Origin: Saprospiraceae bacterium
GTDB lineage: Bacteria > Bacteroidota > Bacteroidia > Chitinophagales > Saprospiraceae
Direction of reading: 5' to 3'
NCBI GenBank assembly: GCA_016717145.1
Contig: JADKGD010000012.1
Coordinates: forward strand, 94,070 to 158,069
Length of the DNA: 64,000 nucleotides
The notes beneath the pieces were generated by a model. It was not told the DNA's origin. It saw nothing but the letters and a program-made list of their open reading frames with translations, and did not search any database. The position numbers and the translations under genes were made by a program. Positions 8,782-17,070 of this stretch are shown here, in pieces. Positions within the stretch are counted from its first letter, which is position 1. Each line of letters begins with the position of its first letter.

Positions 8782-9414
8782 ATGATATCGACAAATAATT
8801 TGAAATATACATATCCAGGAAGTCATAATTTAATCTTTCCGGATATACATTGTAAAGCTAAAGATATATTATTGGTTTTGGGCACTTCAGGTGTAGGTAA
8901 AACAACGCTTCTTCATTTATTGGGTGGCTTGCTTACTACCCAACAAGGATCTGTTAACATTGAAGGAACAGAGATAAATAAACTGACTTCCAGCCAACTT
9001 GATACCTTTAGAGGAAGAAACGTCGGCATCATCTTCCAACAAAATCATTTTGTTGAAGCCCTTAATGTGATAGAAAATGTAATCCTGGCTCAAAGTCTTG
9101 CAGGTCGCATCACTGATAAAAAAGCTGCCAGGCTTCTATTGGATAGACTGAACATCGGTCATAAAGCGTACAGTAGTATCAGAGATCTTAGTCAGGGTGA
9201 AAAACAAAGGGTAGCCATTGCCCGTGCTTTGATCAATCATCCAAAGCTAATTTTGGCCGACGAACCAACGTCTGCACTAGATGATAAAAATTGCTCAGAA
9301 GTTCTTACATTGCTTCAGGAACAAGCGAGCGCGGCAGGATCAGCGCTTATCATTGTAACCCATGACAATAGGCTCAAAGATATTATTTCCAACCGTGTAA
9401 TCCTTACGTCATGA
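8782..9414 (+). CDS. ABC transporter ATP-binding protein (MacB/LolD type)
   Basis: ATPase subunit of a type VII ABC system, 210 aa. Walker A is GTSGVGKTT (residues 33-41), the Q-loop is FQQNHF, the signature is LSQGEKQRVAIARAL, Walker B is LILADEPTSALD and the switch histidine is in IVTHD. It overlaps the permease gene by four bases (ATGA at 9411-9414), so the two are translationally coupled. Alone it would be called LolD-like. The permease's His-rich loop and the two CFFCG proteins downstream instead suggest metal handling, similar in gene order to the zinc-linked Zrg clusters of Vibrio (ATPase, FtsX-type permease, small periplasmic proteins). That function is inferred, not shown. Confidence 0.9.
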   Translation: MISTNNLKYTYPGSHNLIFPDIHCKAKDILLVLGTSGVGKTTLLHLLGGLLTTQQGSVNIEGTEINKLTSSQLDTFRGRNVGIIFQQNHFVEALNVIENVILAQSLAGRITDKKAARLLLDRLNIGHKAYSSIRDLSQGEKQRVAIARALINHPKLILADEPTSALDDKNCSEVLTLLQEQASAAGSALIIVTHDNRLKDIISNRVILTS

Positions 9415-10703
9415 ATATATTACAACTGGCATGGCGAAATATTGTCAAAAATCCACTAAATCTGCTTCTCAGCATTGTACTCTTTGGCTTGGGTGTTGGT
9501 TTGATTTCTTTTCTGTTGTTATTTAATACGCAACTCAAAGAAAAATTTGATAAAAATCTGGCCGAAATAGATTTAGTAGTTGGCGCTAAAGGTAGTCCGT
9601 TACAGTTGATCCTTTGCAGCATGTACCACATCGACAATCCTACGGGTAACATCCCGATAAAAAATGCAACACCGCTTCTTAGGGACAAACATCCTTTAAT
9701 CAAAAAAGCCATTCCGTTATCATTGGGGGATAATTTTAAGTCTTATAGAATCGTGGGCACAAATCATGATTTGGTTGATTTGTATGGGGGAAAGTTACGG
9801 GAAGGGGTATTGTGGGCAAAAGATTTTGAGGTGACCATTGGCCGAACGGTGGCTGATGATACCGGTCTGAAAATCGGAGATAAATTTGTGAGTTCGCATG
9901 GTTTTGTTGAAGATGTCGATCTAACGCATGAAGATGCAGGGTTTACAGTGAGCGGCATTCTTGAAGGTACAGGAAGTGTACTGGACCAATTGATATTGAC
10001 GAATACTGCCACTATATGGGGAGTCCATGAGCATCAAGGCGAAACAGCAGATTCTACCACTCACAAAGAGCTAGATCATAAAGCTACCGAAGAAGTTCAG
10101 CATGACACCCATCTTCATGATAATAGCAATGCCGATTTACTCAATCATCCGGAAGAGGCCATCACTTCCGTTCTGATTCAATATAAAAGCCGAACAAATT
10201 TTCAAGCACTTAATTTTGGCAGGAACATTAATGAAAATACTGAAATGCAAGCGGCTTCGCCGGCCATTGAGATCAATCGATTATATAATATGATAGGCGT
10301 AGGCACTGATGCAATCAGAAGTCTTGCGATTTTAATTGCTATAGTTTCAGCTTTAAGTATATTTATTTCACTTTATAAAAGTATGAGGGATCGGAAATAT
10401 GAACTTGCTTTATTACGGGTGATGGGTGCCGGAAGGTTAAAGATATTTATATTAATTATTTTAGAAGGCTTAATATTGGCAAGCATTGGTTTTATAATTG
10501 GCACTATCTTGTCCCATGTTGGCATGGAGTTTATGTCAACTTATCTAAAGACAAGCTATAGATACAGCTTCACTGGATGGAGATTTCTACATGAAGAGTG
10601 GATGGTATTTGGTGTCTCGTTGATTTTGGGATTGGTAGCTGCCATACTGCCGGCAATGCAAGCCGCCATTACTGACATTAACAAAACTTTATCACAAAAA
10701 TGA
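9411..10703 (+). CDS. FtsX-family ABC permease with a His-rich periplasmic insertion
   Basis: 430-aa membrane subunit. An N-terminal membrane helix (residues 15-40, LNLLLSIVLFGLGVGLISFL) is followed by a large MacB-type periplasmic domain. The C-terminal FtsX block has three helices (about 300-420, e.g. SLAILIAIVSALSIFISLY). Within the periplasmic domain (about 200-245) there is a stretch rich in His, Asp and Glu (WGVHEHQGE, KELDHKATEEVQHDTHLHD), unlike LolC/E or MacB. Such loops commonly bind Zn or Cu. It is coupled to the upstream ATPase. Transport direction cannot be told; FtsX-type systems usually drive periplasmic work rather than import. Confidence 0.85.
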   Translation: MNILQLAWRNIVKNPLNLLLSIVLFGLGVGLISFLLLFNTQLKEKFDKNLAEIDLVVGAKGSPLQLILCSMYHIDNPTGNIPIKNATPLLRDKHPLIKKAIPLSLGDNFKSYRIVGTNHDLVDLYGGKLREGVLWAKDFEVTIGRTVADDTGLKIGDKFVSSHGFVEDVDLTHEDAGFTVSGILEGTGSVLDQLILTNTATIWGVHEHQGETADSTTHKELDHKATEEVQHDTHLHDNSNADLLNHPEEAITSVLIQYKSRTNFQALNFGRNINENTEMQAASPAIEINRLYNMIGVGTDAIRSLAILIAIVSALSIFISLYKSMRDRKYELALLRVMGAGRLKIFILIILEGLILASIGFIIGTILSHVGMEFMSTYLKTSYRYSFTGWRFLHEEWMVFGVSLILGLVAAILPAMQAAITDINKTLSQK

Positions 10704-10771
10704 GGTCTAAAAAAAATCAAACCGGACTTTTAATCGTTTTTTACCATGACACATTAATTTTAAGCAATTAA

Positions 10772-11242
10772 ATGATACAGTTTTTTACCAGCAACAGACT
10801 TTTTTTAAATAGTTTTATCATCACAGTTTGGTTTATTTCCTTGTCAGCTACCATTTTTCAGTCAAAAGATATGTGGCTTACCTTGTCGTTGGTAACTTTT
10901 AAAACGAGTTACGATGCTGAATATGCGATGGAAATAAAAAAACCAAAAGTTTCAATTGCCGTGGAGAAACTTGATGGTACAGAGATTGAAATTGAAGGAT
11001 ACATTATTCCCCTCACTGGTCAGCTTTCACAGAGTCATTTTATGCTAAGTAAATTTCCTCAGAGCACTTGTTTTTTTTGTGGTAAAGCCGGACCTGAATC
11101 GGCCATGCAAGTTTTTATGAAAGACAATGTCAAAATAAAGATATCTGAAAGAAAGGTAAAGGTCCGGGGTACACTTCTGGTTAATCCTAAAGATGTAAAC
11201 AGCCTTTTATATACCATGGAAAATGGTGTTATTATTGAATAA
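10772..11242 (+). CDS. Membrane-anchored CFFCG protein (DUF3299-like), copy 1
   Basis: 156 aa with an N-terminal hydrophobic segment (residues 13-30) that anchors or exports it, then a small beta-rich domain: GTEIEIEGYIIPLTGQ, STCFFCGKAGPES and a final VRGTLLVNPKDVNSLLY. The order GYIIPL, then a conserved Cys patch, then VxGxL resembles DUF3299 proteins found in zinc-linked ABC clusters, in which the Cys patch is replaced by ACIHVPPPP. The two cysteines of CFFC could bind metal or be redox-active. It is about 32% identical by eye to the next gene, so the pair is a tandem duplication. The family link is tentative. Confidence 0.7.
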   Translation: MIQFFTSNRLFLNSFIITVWFISLSATIFQSKDMWLTLSLVTFKTSYDAEYAMEIKKPKVSIAVEKLDGTEIEIEGYIIPLTGQLSQSHFMLSKFPQSTCFFCGKAGPESAMQVFMKDNVKIKISERKVKVRGTLLVNPKDVNSLLYTMENGVIIE

Positions 11243-11253
11243 ATAAACTAAAA

Positions 11254-11703
11254 ATGAAACATTTAATTTTCTCGTTAATACTGTTTTCAACTATCTCTAA
11301 TTTATACAGTCAAGCGACAAACAAGGAAGAGAATATTTGGAAATCACTATCCAAAATAAGTTATAAAAAAGAATATGACGAACTGATGGGTTTCAAAATA
11401 GACAAACCTGTATTTAGCGAATCTGTAAAAGCAATGCAAGGTAAAGAAATCATCATAAAAGGATACATCATTCCGGTAGAAGGATACAAATCACATAAAG
11501 AGTTTATTTTTTCCGCCTTTCCATATAGTAGTTGTTTCTTTTGTGGAGGTGCAGGTCCTGAAACGGTCATGGAAGTCGAAGCTTTAGAAGGTGTTAAATA
11601 TGTTGCAGATGCCATTGTTCTTAAGGGCATCATCCAACTTAATGATAAAGACGTCAATAGGCTAATGTATAAATTGGTGAATGCAAAAGTTATTAAACAA
11701 TAA
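11254..11703 (+). CDS. Secreted CFFCG protein (DUF3299-like), copy 2
   Basis: 149 aa with a signal peptide (MKHLIFSLILFSTISNLYSQ, probable cleavage after YSQ). It repeats the layout of the preceding gene: EIIIKGYIIPVEGYKSHKEF, SSCFFCGGAGPET, then LKGIIQLNDKDVNRLMYKL. It lies 11 bases downstream of copy 1 and is presumably cotranscribed with the ABC genes. Copy 1 keeps an uncleaved-looking helix while this copy has a cleavable signal, suggesting one membrane-bound and one soluble periplasmic version. The role in metal binding or thiol chemistry is inferred only from the Cys pair and the neighbours. Confidence 0.7.
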   Translation: MKHLIFSLILFSTISNLYSQATNKEENIWKSLSKISYKKEYDELMGFKIDKPVFSESVKAMQGKEIIIKGYIIPVEGYKSHKEFIFSAFPYSSCFFCGGAGPETVMEVEALEGVKYVADAIVLKGIIQLNDKDVNRLMYKLVNAKVIKQ

Positions 11704-11741
11704 ATTAAATCATTTTCTATCTTTTTATAAAAAAGCTAAAT

Positions 11742-12656
11742 ATGGACTTTGTCAAACCAATACCTGTTGCTTCCCTGGCACAAATTTATAATTTAAAAAT
11801 TGTTGGTAATGGCAGCATTTTTGCAACAGGCATCAATGAAATTCATAAAGTGAGATCTGGCGATATCACCTTTGTTGATATTGAAAAGTACTATAGTAAG
11901 TCTTTAAATTCTGAAGCAAGCATCATAATCATAAATAAAGAAGTAGCATGTCCCGAGGGTAAAGTTTTACTAGTTTCTGACGACCCTTTTGGTGTTTACA
12001 ATCAGATTGTGTGGGAGCATAGACCAATGACCTATCTTACTGCAGATCGTGGACAAAATGTTTCTATCGGAATAAATACACATATTGATCATGGTGTCCA
12101 CATAGGACATGATGTAAGAATAGGCAAAAACGTCTACATACAGTCAGGGACATTTATCGGTGATCAAACTGAAATCGGCGACAATGTCATCATTCAGGCA
12201 GGAGCTTTAATCGGAACAGATGCATTTTATTACAAAAAGATAGCCGGGAAATTTCACAAATGGAGATCAGGTGGTCGGGTTATTATCCATGATGATGTTG
12301 AAATAGGTGCTGGTTGTACCATCAATCGCGGTGTATCAGGAGATACAATCATTGGCGAAGGGTCAAAACTTGATTGTCAGATTCACATAGGACACGGCGT
12401 AGTGATCGGAAAAAATTGTTTGATTGCGGCTCAGACCGGCATAGGTGGCAAAACCATTGTTGAAGATAATGTTGTTATGTATGGTCAGGTTGGTGTTGCC
12501 CAGAATCTCCGCATTGGTGCCGGAGCTATATTACTGGCCAAAAGTGGCGTATCTAAGGATCTTGAAGGCGGCAAAACATACTTTGGAGCGCCCGCCGGTG
12601 AAGCACGTGAAAAATACAAGGAAATGGCAACTTTGAGGTTACTAACGGGAAAATAA
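11742..12656 (+). CDS. lpxD: UDP-3-O-acylglucosamine N-acyltransferase (LpxD-like)
   Basis: Adds the N-linked acyl chain in lipid A synthesis. The 304-aa protein has the N-terminal uridine-binding domain (residues 1-100, DITFVDIEKYY) and then a left-handed beta helix of hexapeptide repeats (HIGHDVRIGKNVYIQSGTFI). The histidine in QIHIGHGVVIG matches the LpxD catalytic position. The substrate region reads GTDAFYYKK rather than the common GSDGFGF, a variant that Bacteroidota often carry in a second LpxD-like gene, so it may be a paralogue with a different acyl or sugar substrate. It starts 38 bases after the CFFCG genes and could share their transcript. Confidence 0.85.
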   Translation: MDFVKPIPVASLAQIYNLKIVGNGSIFATGINEIHKVRSGDITFVDIEKYYSKSLNSEASIIIINKEVACPEGKVLLVSDDPFGVYNQIVWEHRPMTYLTADRGQNVSIGINTHIDHGVHIGHDVRIGKNVYIQSGTFIGDQTEIGDNVIIQAGALIGTDAFYYKKIAGKFHKWRSGGRVIIHDDVEIGAGCTINRGVSGDTIIGEGSKLDCQIHIGHGVVIGKNCLIAAQTGIGGKTIVEDNVVMYGQVGVAQNLRIGAGAILLAKSGVSKDLEGGKTYFGAPAGEAREKYKEMATLRLLTGK

Positions 12657-12685
12657 TTTTTTAATAAAGATTTTCTCTACCTATC

Positions 12686-13243
12686 TTATTTTTTCCATTT
12701 TATATTACATCCTGCTCCGGGATATTGTTTTAACAGTGGTCCTTCTTCTCTTAGCAAAAGGTCCAAAGACAACCGCAAATCTTTACCATTCAATGGTTTA
12801 TCATTTCCAGGTCTGGATTCATCGAGTCTGCCCCTATAGTATAGTTTTCTATTTTTGTCAAACACAAATATATCCGGTGTGCAAGCTGCTTCATATGCTT
12901 TTGCAACCTCCTGACTTTCATCATACAAATATGCAAATGGATATTTAAGTACTTTGGCAATCAATCTCATTTTATCAGGATCATCGTCAGGATATTCTGT
13001 AACATCGTTACTACTTATGGCTACAAAACCTATTCCTTTTGGGAGGTACTCTTTTGCTATCCTAACCAATTCCTCATTTACATGTATGACATATGGACAG
13101 TGATTGCACAAAAACATAACAACTGTACCTGCTGAACCACATATATCCTCATAAGACTTTTTAAGCCCGGTGACTGTATCAGCCAGACTAAATGAAGGTG
13201 CTGACGTGCTGAGTTCCACCATTTTTGATTCTGTTAGCGCCAT
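12686..13243 (-). CDS. Thioredoxin-like / AhpC-TSA family protein
   Basis: 185 aa, cytoplasmic (no signal peptide). The redoxin fold carries FLCNHCPYV near residue 47, a CxxC-type site in which NH separates the cysteines, then VAISSNDVTEYPDDDPD, the cis-proline region ACTPDIFVFD and LYYRGRLDESRPGN. This is the common 'thioredoxin family protein' of about 185 aa that is widespread in Bacteroidota and Cyanobacteria; its physiological partner is unknown. It is convergent with lpxD and downstream of a terminator that ends the YceI gene. Confidence 0.85.
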   Translation of the reverse strand: MALTESKMVELSTSAPSFSLADTVTGLKKSYEDICGSAGTVVMFLCNHCPYVIHVNEELVRIAKEYLPKGIGFVAISSNDVTEYPDDDPDKMRLIAKVLKYPFAYLYDESQEVAKAYEAACTPDIFVFDKNRKLYYRGRLDESRPGNDKPLNGKDLRLSLDLLLREEGPLLKQYPGAGCNIKWKK

Positions 13244-13290
13244 TTTTTTTGTATTTAATGCAAAGATAAATATATTACTTATGGCAACAG

Positions 13291-13327
13291 AAAAAGCCCT
13301 TTAGAAATATATTTCAGAAGGGCTTTT
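13291..13327 (-). terminator. Rho-independent terminator after the YceI gene
   Basis: AAAAAGCCCTT and AAGGGCTTTTT form a strong stem with an inner GAAAT/ATTTC pair and U-runs on both strands. It begins 23 bases past the YceI stop codon. Confidence 0.85.
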
Positions 13328-13349
13328 TGTCTATACGCTGTGATATAAA

Positions 13350-14024
13350 TTATTGCGCAGCAGGTTTATTTGCCGTCAATTTAATTTGCAAAAGAATATT
13401 ATCTTCTATAAATTTGTCAGCCAGATTGTCAAAAAATGATTTTGACCCATATTTTATTCCCCATTCCGTCCTGTTGATAGGAAATAAATTTGTACTTACA
13501 CTCACTTTCTCATCATTTATTAAAATGGTAGCTGGAAAATTTATTGACTTTGTAATATCCAGTAATGTAAGATTTCCTGTTACGGTTGAATTTGCATTTG
13601 TTTGATCTGTGGTACTTACCACGCTGGTTATGTCAAATTTTGCAGAAGGGTATTTTGTTACATTAAAAAAATCAGCTGCGCCTTCTGTGGCAGTACCTTT
13701 AAGGTGCTCTTCCAAACTGGCTTTGTCTTCTCCTTCAAGATCAGTTACCGTGATGCTGTTCATATCGATATTAATGCTTCCTCCCGTAATTTTACCTTCT
13801 GCCACAAAGACATCACCACTATTGATATTGATAGTACCGGAATGTTTTCCTCCTGGTTTAGAACCCTCCCACAATATTTTTGTGTTTGAAGCATCTGCAA
13901 TAAATTTAGTGCCTTGAGCCTCTGAAACAGCAGCAAGTTCAGATGCACTATCAGTACCTTTTTCTTTACATGAAGACAAGGAAAGAAATAATAAAAATAA
14001 AAAAGACAATTTAAAATGATTCAT
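13350..14024 (-). CDS. YceI-family lipoprotein
   Basis: 224 aa with a lipoprotein signal (FLLFLSLSSC, lipidation at Cys19). The mature part is a YceI lipocalin-like beta barrel, which in characterised members binds isoprenoids or other hydrophobic ligands: KILWEGSKPGGKHSGTI, ASLEEHLKG, ADFFNVTKYPSAKFDI, VTGNLTLLDITKSINFPA, RTEWGIKYGSKSFFDN. Length and order are normal for Bacteroidota YceI. It is monocistronic, with its own terminator downstream and about 130 bases of AT-rich leader upstream. The ligand is unknown. Confidence 0.92.
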   Translation of the reverse strand: MNHFKLSFLFLLFLSLSSCKEKGTDSASELAAVSEAQGTKFIADASNTKILWEGSKPGGKHSGTININSGDVFVAEGKITGGSINIDMNSITVTDLEGEDKASLEEHLKGTATEGAADFFNVTKYPSAKFDITSVVSTTDQTNANSTVTGNLTLLDITKSINFPATILINDEKVSVSTNLFPINRTEWGIKYGSKSFFDNLADKFIEDNILLQIKLTANKPAAQ

Positions 14025-14154
14025 AATGATAAAAATTTTAAGGTAAATAATTTGTTAAAACATTCATTATTTAGTAATAATATGTTGGTTTTCGTAAAGT
14101 AACTATCAAATATTATAAATTGTTTCGCTAATAATAAGAATACGAAACAATAAT

Positions 14155-15051
14155 TTATTTATTAAGTTTGGAGTTAGATATAATAAAATCTTTTACATCT
14201 TGAATGCTATTAAGAATTCGTACATTCTGAGGTAACTCGAGTTTTTGAGTTGCTGTTTGAAAACCTGAAATCAAGATTTTTGTATCTTTTGCGTTTTTGG
14301 CCAACTCGTTTATATATGCTTGTAAAGGCGTTTCTGAACTATCGTTAAATATAGTAAAAATATACTTTGCCATAAATATATTTTTGACTTCAAGTACGTC
14401 AACTAATGAGACGCCAATACCAAGATTAATCACTTTAGCATTATAGCTCACCAGAATGTAATGAAGGAAAAGCAAACTTAATTCATGTGTTTCATTTTCG
14501 GGAAGATATACAATACATCTCAAATTCTGATTTGGATCGTCCTTATTGCTAATTCTGTCAATTTCAACAATTATTTTACGTCTTATGATATTGATGACAA
14601 AATTTTCATGCACGGATTTAATCGACCCGGCTATCCACATCACACTAAGTTTTTCCAAAAGTGGATATACTATGTTGCTAATGGTCAATTCGAAGCCTTT
14701 GGAATGAATCTGATGCTCTAAAATTAAATTAAATTTAACTTCATCAAGTTCAAACATTGACATCATCAATGAATCCAATTGGTCTTCAAATACTGATCCA
14801 ACTTCTGTCAATTCACCAACTTTCTGGCATATTTCTTCCATTGACATTGTTGCTATCTTAGATATTTTGAACCCCTTCCGATTTAGTAAGGTAATATTCA
14901 AAATTTTTTGAAGATCATTATCCTCGTAATATCTGATATTGGTATCAGTCCTGTTAGGTTGTATAATACCATATCGTTTCTCCCAAATGCGAAGTGTGTG
15001 GGCTTTGACACCCGATAAACACTCAAGATCTTTTATTGAATAAGCAACCAT
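14155..15051 (-). CDS. MerR-family regulator with cobalamin-binding-like C-terminal domain
   Basis: 298 aa. The N-terminal MerR winged helix (residues 1-70, YSIKDLECLSGVKAHTLRIW) is followed by a helical B12-cap-like region and a Rossmann-like domain, as in CarH/LitR light-sensing repressors. In CarH the cap has W-x9-E-H, whose His binds adenosylcobalamin from above. Here it reads W-x9-E-N (WIAGSIKSVHEN), so that His is absent. The lower-ligand motif is partly kept (ETHELSLLF, with Ser in place of the usual Gly). It may bind B12 differently or not at all. It is divergent from the outer-membrane protein gene at 15.2 kb. Confidence 0.88.
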   Translation of the reverse strand: MVAYSIKDLECLSGVKAHTLRIWEKRYGIIQPNRTDTNIRYYEDNDLQKILNITLLNRKGFKISKIATMSMEEICQKVGELTEVGSVFEDQLDSLMMSMFELDEVKFNLILEHQIHSKGFELTISNIVYPLLEKLSVMWIAGSIKSVHENFVINIIRRKIIVEIDRISNKDDPNQNLRCIVYLPENETHELSLLFLHYILVSYNAKVINLGIGVSLVDVLEVKNIFMAKYIFTIFNDSSETPLQAYINELAKNAKDTKILISGFQTATQKLELPQNVRILNSIQDVKDFIISNSKLNK

Positions 15052-15157
15052 CTAACGTGATATAAATTAATATCGAATTCCGAACTAAGACGCTTTAGAA
15101 CAAAGATTTTTAATTAAAGTTTAAATAAATTCTTAAGATAATAAAGTTAAAATTTTG

Positions 15158-15165
15158 TATTTTTG
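15158..15165 (+). promoter_or_regulatory. Candidate -7 element upstream of the outer-membrane protein gene
   Basis: TATTTTTG matches TAnnTTTG and lies 26 bases before ATG 15191, in the divergent interval with the MerR-type regulator. No clear TTG is seen at the expected distance upstream, so support is partial. Confidence 0.35.
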
Positions 15166-15190
15166 ATCGTTTATATGTAATAACGTGGCT

Positions 15191-15916
15191 ATGTATTTTG
15201 ATTTTAAAGTTTTAGTATTTATTTTTCTTTGGTTGTTATTGCCAAAATGCAGCTTTTCCCAAAGTTTTTGGTTTGGCGCAAAAGCTGGCGCTGCGATGAA
15301 TTTTCAAAGCTGGGGCGACGGTAGCAATGGAGGAAGTATAAACAGAAACCCTCTTTTTAATATCAATGGAGATTTAATTCTGGAGTCTTATGACGAATTT
15401 AAAAAAGGCGCTTTATATGTACAGTTAGGTTTTCATACCAGAGGCAGTTCAGTTAGATTTAACAGTTTTAATAATGTATTTTCAACCCAACAAGGATTCA
15501 AATTTAAAAATATTGTTTTGGAAGCAGGTGCAAAAAAAGCATTTAATTTAGACAAAGAGTTTACAACGTATTTTATATTGGGAATAAGGGGAGAGTATAC
15601 TGTGGGCACCAATCTTGACGATTATTTGACTTTTGGCAGTCTTTATTACCCTGTCAATGATTATGTAAAAAAAATAAATTATGGCGTCACCCTGGGCGGA
15701 GGTTTTGAAACATATTTATCTGAAATGAGCAATGTTTTTATTGAATTTTCTATGCAGCCCGACATATCTCTTCAATACCAGCAACCACCATTAAATAATG
15801 TCATCGAACCTTTTACCGGACAGGTAGTAAACCTTGGCTTGCGTCAAGTCAGAAACCTTTCTTTAGAATTGAAGGTTGGTGCGCGTTTTCTCAGAAAAGT
15901 AGAATTTATAGATTAA
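15191..15916 (+). CDS. Outer-membrane beta-barrel protein (PorT/OmpW-like)
   Basis: About 241 aa. ATG 15191 gives a short signal peptide (MYFDFKVLVFIFLWLLLPKC, cleavage near SFSQ); a GTG six bases upstream is also possible. The mature part has alternating aromatic beta strands with frequent Gly turns (FWFGAKAGAAMNFQSW, NYGVTLGGGFETYL, VGARFLRKVEF), typical of small outer-membrane barrels (PorT-like family PF13568). It lies 17 bases upstream of a T9SS cargo gene. A direct role in that cargo's secretion is possible but unproved. Family by shape, not by a unique motif. Confidence 0.75.
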   Translation: MYFDFKVLVFIFLWLLLPKCSFSQSFWFGAKAGAAMNFQSWGDGSNGGSINRNPLFNINGDLILESYDEFKKGALYVQLGFHTRGSSVRFNSFNNVFSTQQGFKFKNIVLEAGAKKAFNLDKEFTTYFILGIRGEYTVGTNLDDYLTFGSLYYPVNDYVKKINYGVTLGGGFETYLSEMSNVFIEFSMQPDISLQYQQPPLNNVIEPFTGQVVNLGLRQVRNLSLELKVGARFLRKVEFID

Positions 15917-15933
15917 ATTAAAATTTAAACATT

Positions 15934-17070
15934 ATGCGCATTATTTATTCCTTATTAATGATTTTATTGTTTAATAACGATTTTTCTGCACAAATCACAG
16001 TGACTAATGCCACTTTCCCCATAAAAGGGGATACGCTTAAAACTGTAATAACTTCAAATATTTCAGCTCCTTTAATCATAGGCGATGTAGGAGGGCCTCA
16101 AACCTGGAATTTCAGCATGTTAAACACAGGCAGCCGTATTACCCAATTATGTCTTGACCCTAAAGATGGAGCAGAATTTGCCTCCTTTCCTTCGGCAACC
16201 TTAATGATACAAACTGACGGACAGATTCAATATATTAATGCTACCCCAACCAAAATGGAAGTTTTAGGTTTAGGTGGAGACAACGGCTTTATTCCTACAC
16301 AAGTTGCAGTTAAATACACGGACAAACCGGCATTTAGAGTTGCTCCCCTGAAATTTATCGGGTCATACAATTCAAATGCTAAATTTAATCTTGATCTGGG
16401 CACTGAAATCATACCTGACACAATATTAAGCTCGCTTCCATTAAAACCTGATAGCATCAGGATACAGTTTGTCAGTGCCTCAAATAACTTAATGGACGCA
16501 TTTGGAAAACTCACGATGCAAAACAAAACTTATGATGTCCTCAGAGAAAAGTCTGAAACTACAACCGAAGTTAAGTTTTTCGCAAAACTGCCTTTTGGTT
16601 GGTTTGATGTTGGTTCAATAATAGGGGGTTCTCTGCCTGGCGGTCTTGGAAACTTCCTGGGAAAGGACACAACCATAACCTATAACTTCTATTCGAATGT
16701 AAAAAAAGAAATTTTGGTCTCCGCTGATTATAATACTGCAAATGAGTTCCAAAGTGTAACTTTTGCAGATTTGGGTGGTGTCGTTAGCTCATCAAATGAA
16801 TTGCCTTCCATAGGCCAATCATATCTTGAAGTATTTCCGAATCCTGCAACTGATATTATTGCTTTTAAAACCGATAACCTGACCACAGGAAAATACTTTA
16901 TTACGCTTTCTGACATGAGCGGACGAGTCGTTTATTTTGAAAATTCACATATTACTAAGGACGAAGTAAAAAATATTAAAACCGCAAATTTCGCTCCGGG
17001 ACAATATATTCTGATGATCAGAGATCAATTTAACCATACCAATGTAGCGGTCAAAGTCATTATTTTGTAA
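15934..17070 (+). CDS. Secreted protein with type IX secretion C-terminal sorting domain
   Basis: 378 aa. A signal peptide (MRIIYSLLMILLFNNDFSAQ) exports it to the periplasm. The last 80 residues form a type A T9SS sorting domain: YLEVFPNPATDIIAF, FITLSDMSGRVVYF, APGQYILMI and a final VKVIIL. The central 270 residues are beta-rich with no domain I recognise (IIGDVGGPQTWNFSML near the start is common in such surface proteins). The stop overlaps the ATG of the following SDR gene by one base, which couples a secreted and a cytoplasmic protein, an unusual pairing. Confidence 0.85.
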   Translation: MRIIYSLLMILLFNNDFSAQITVTNATFPIKGDTLKTVITSNISAPLIIGDVGGPQTWNFSMLNTGSRITQLCLDPKDGAEFASFPSATLMIQTDGQIQYINATPTKMEVLGLGGDNGFIPTQVAVKYTDKPAFRVAPLKFIGSYNSNAKFNLDLGTEIIPDTILSSLPLKPDSIRIQFVSASNNLMDAFGKLTMQNKTYDVLREKSETTTEVKFFAKLPFGWFDVGSIIGGSLPGGLGNFLGKDTTITYNFYSNVKKEILVSADYNTANEFQSVTFADLGGVVSSSNELPSIGQSYLEVFPNPATDIIAFKTDNLTTGKYFITLSDMSGRVVYFENSHITKDEVKNIKTANFAPGQYILMIRDQFNHTNVAVKVIIL

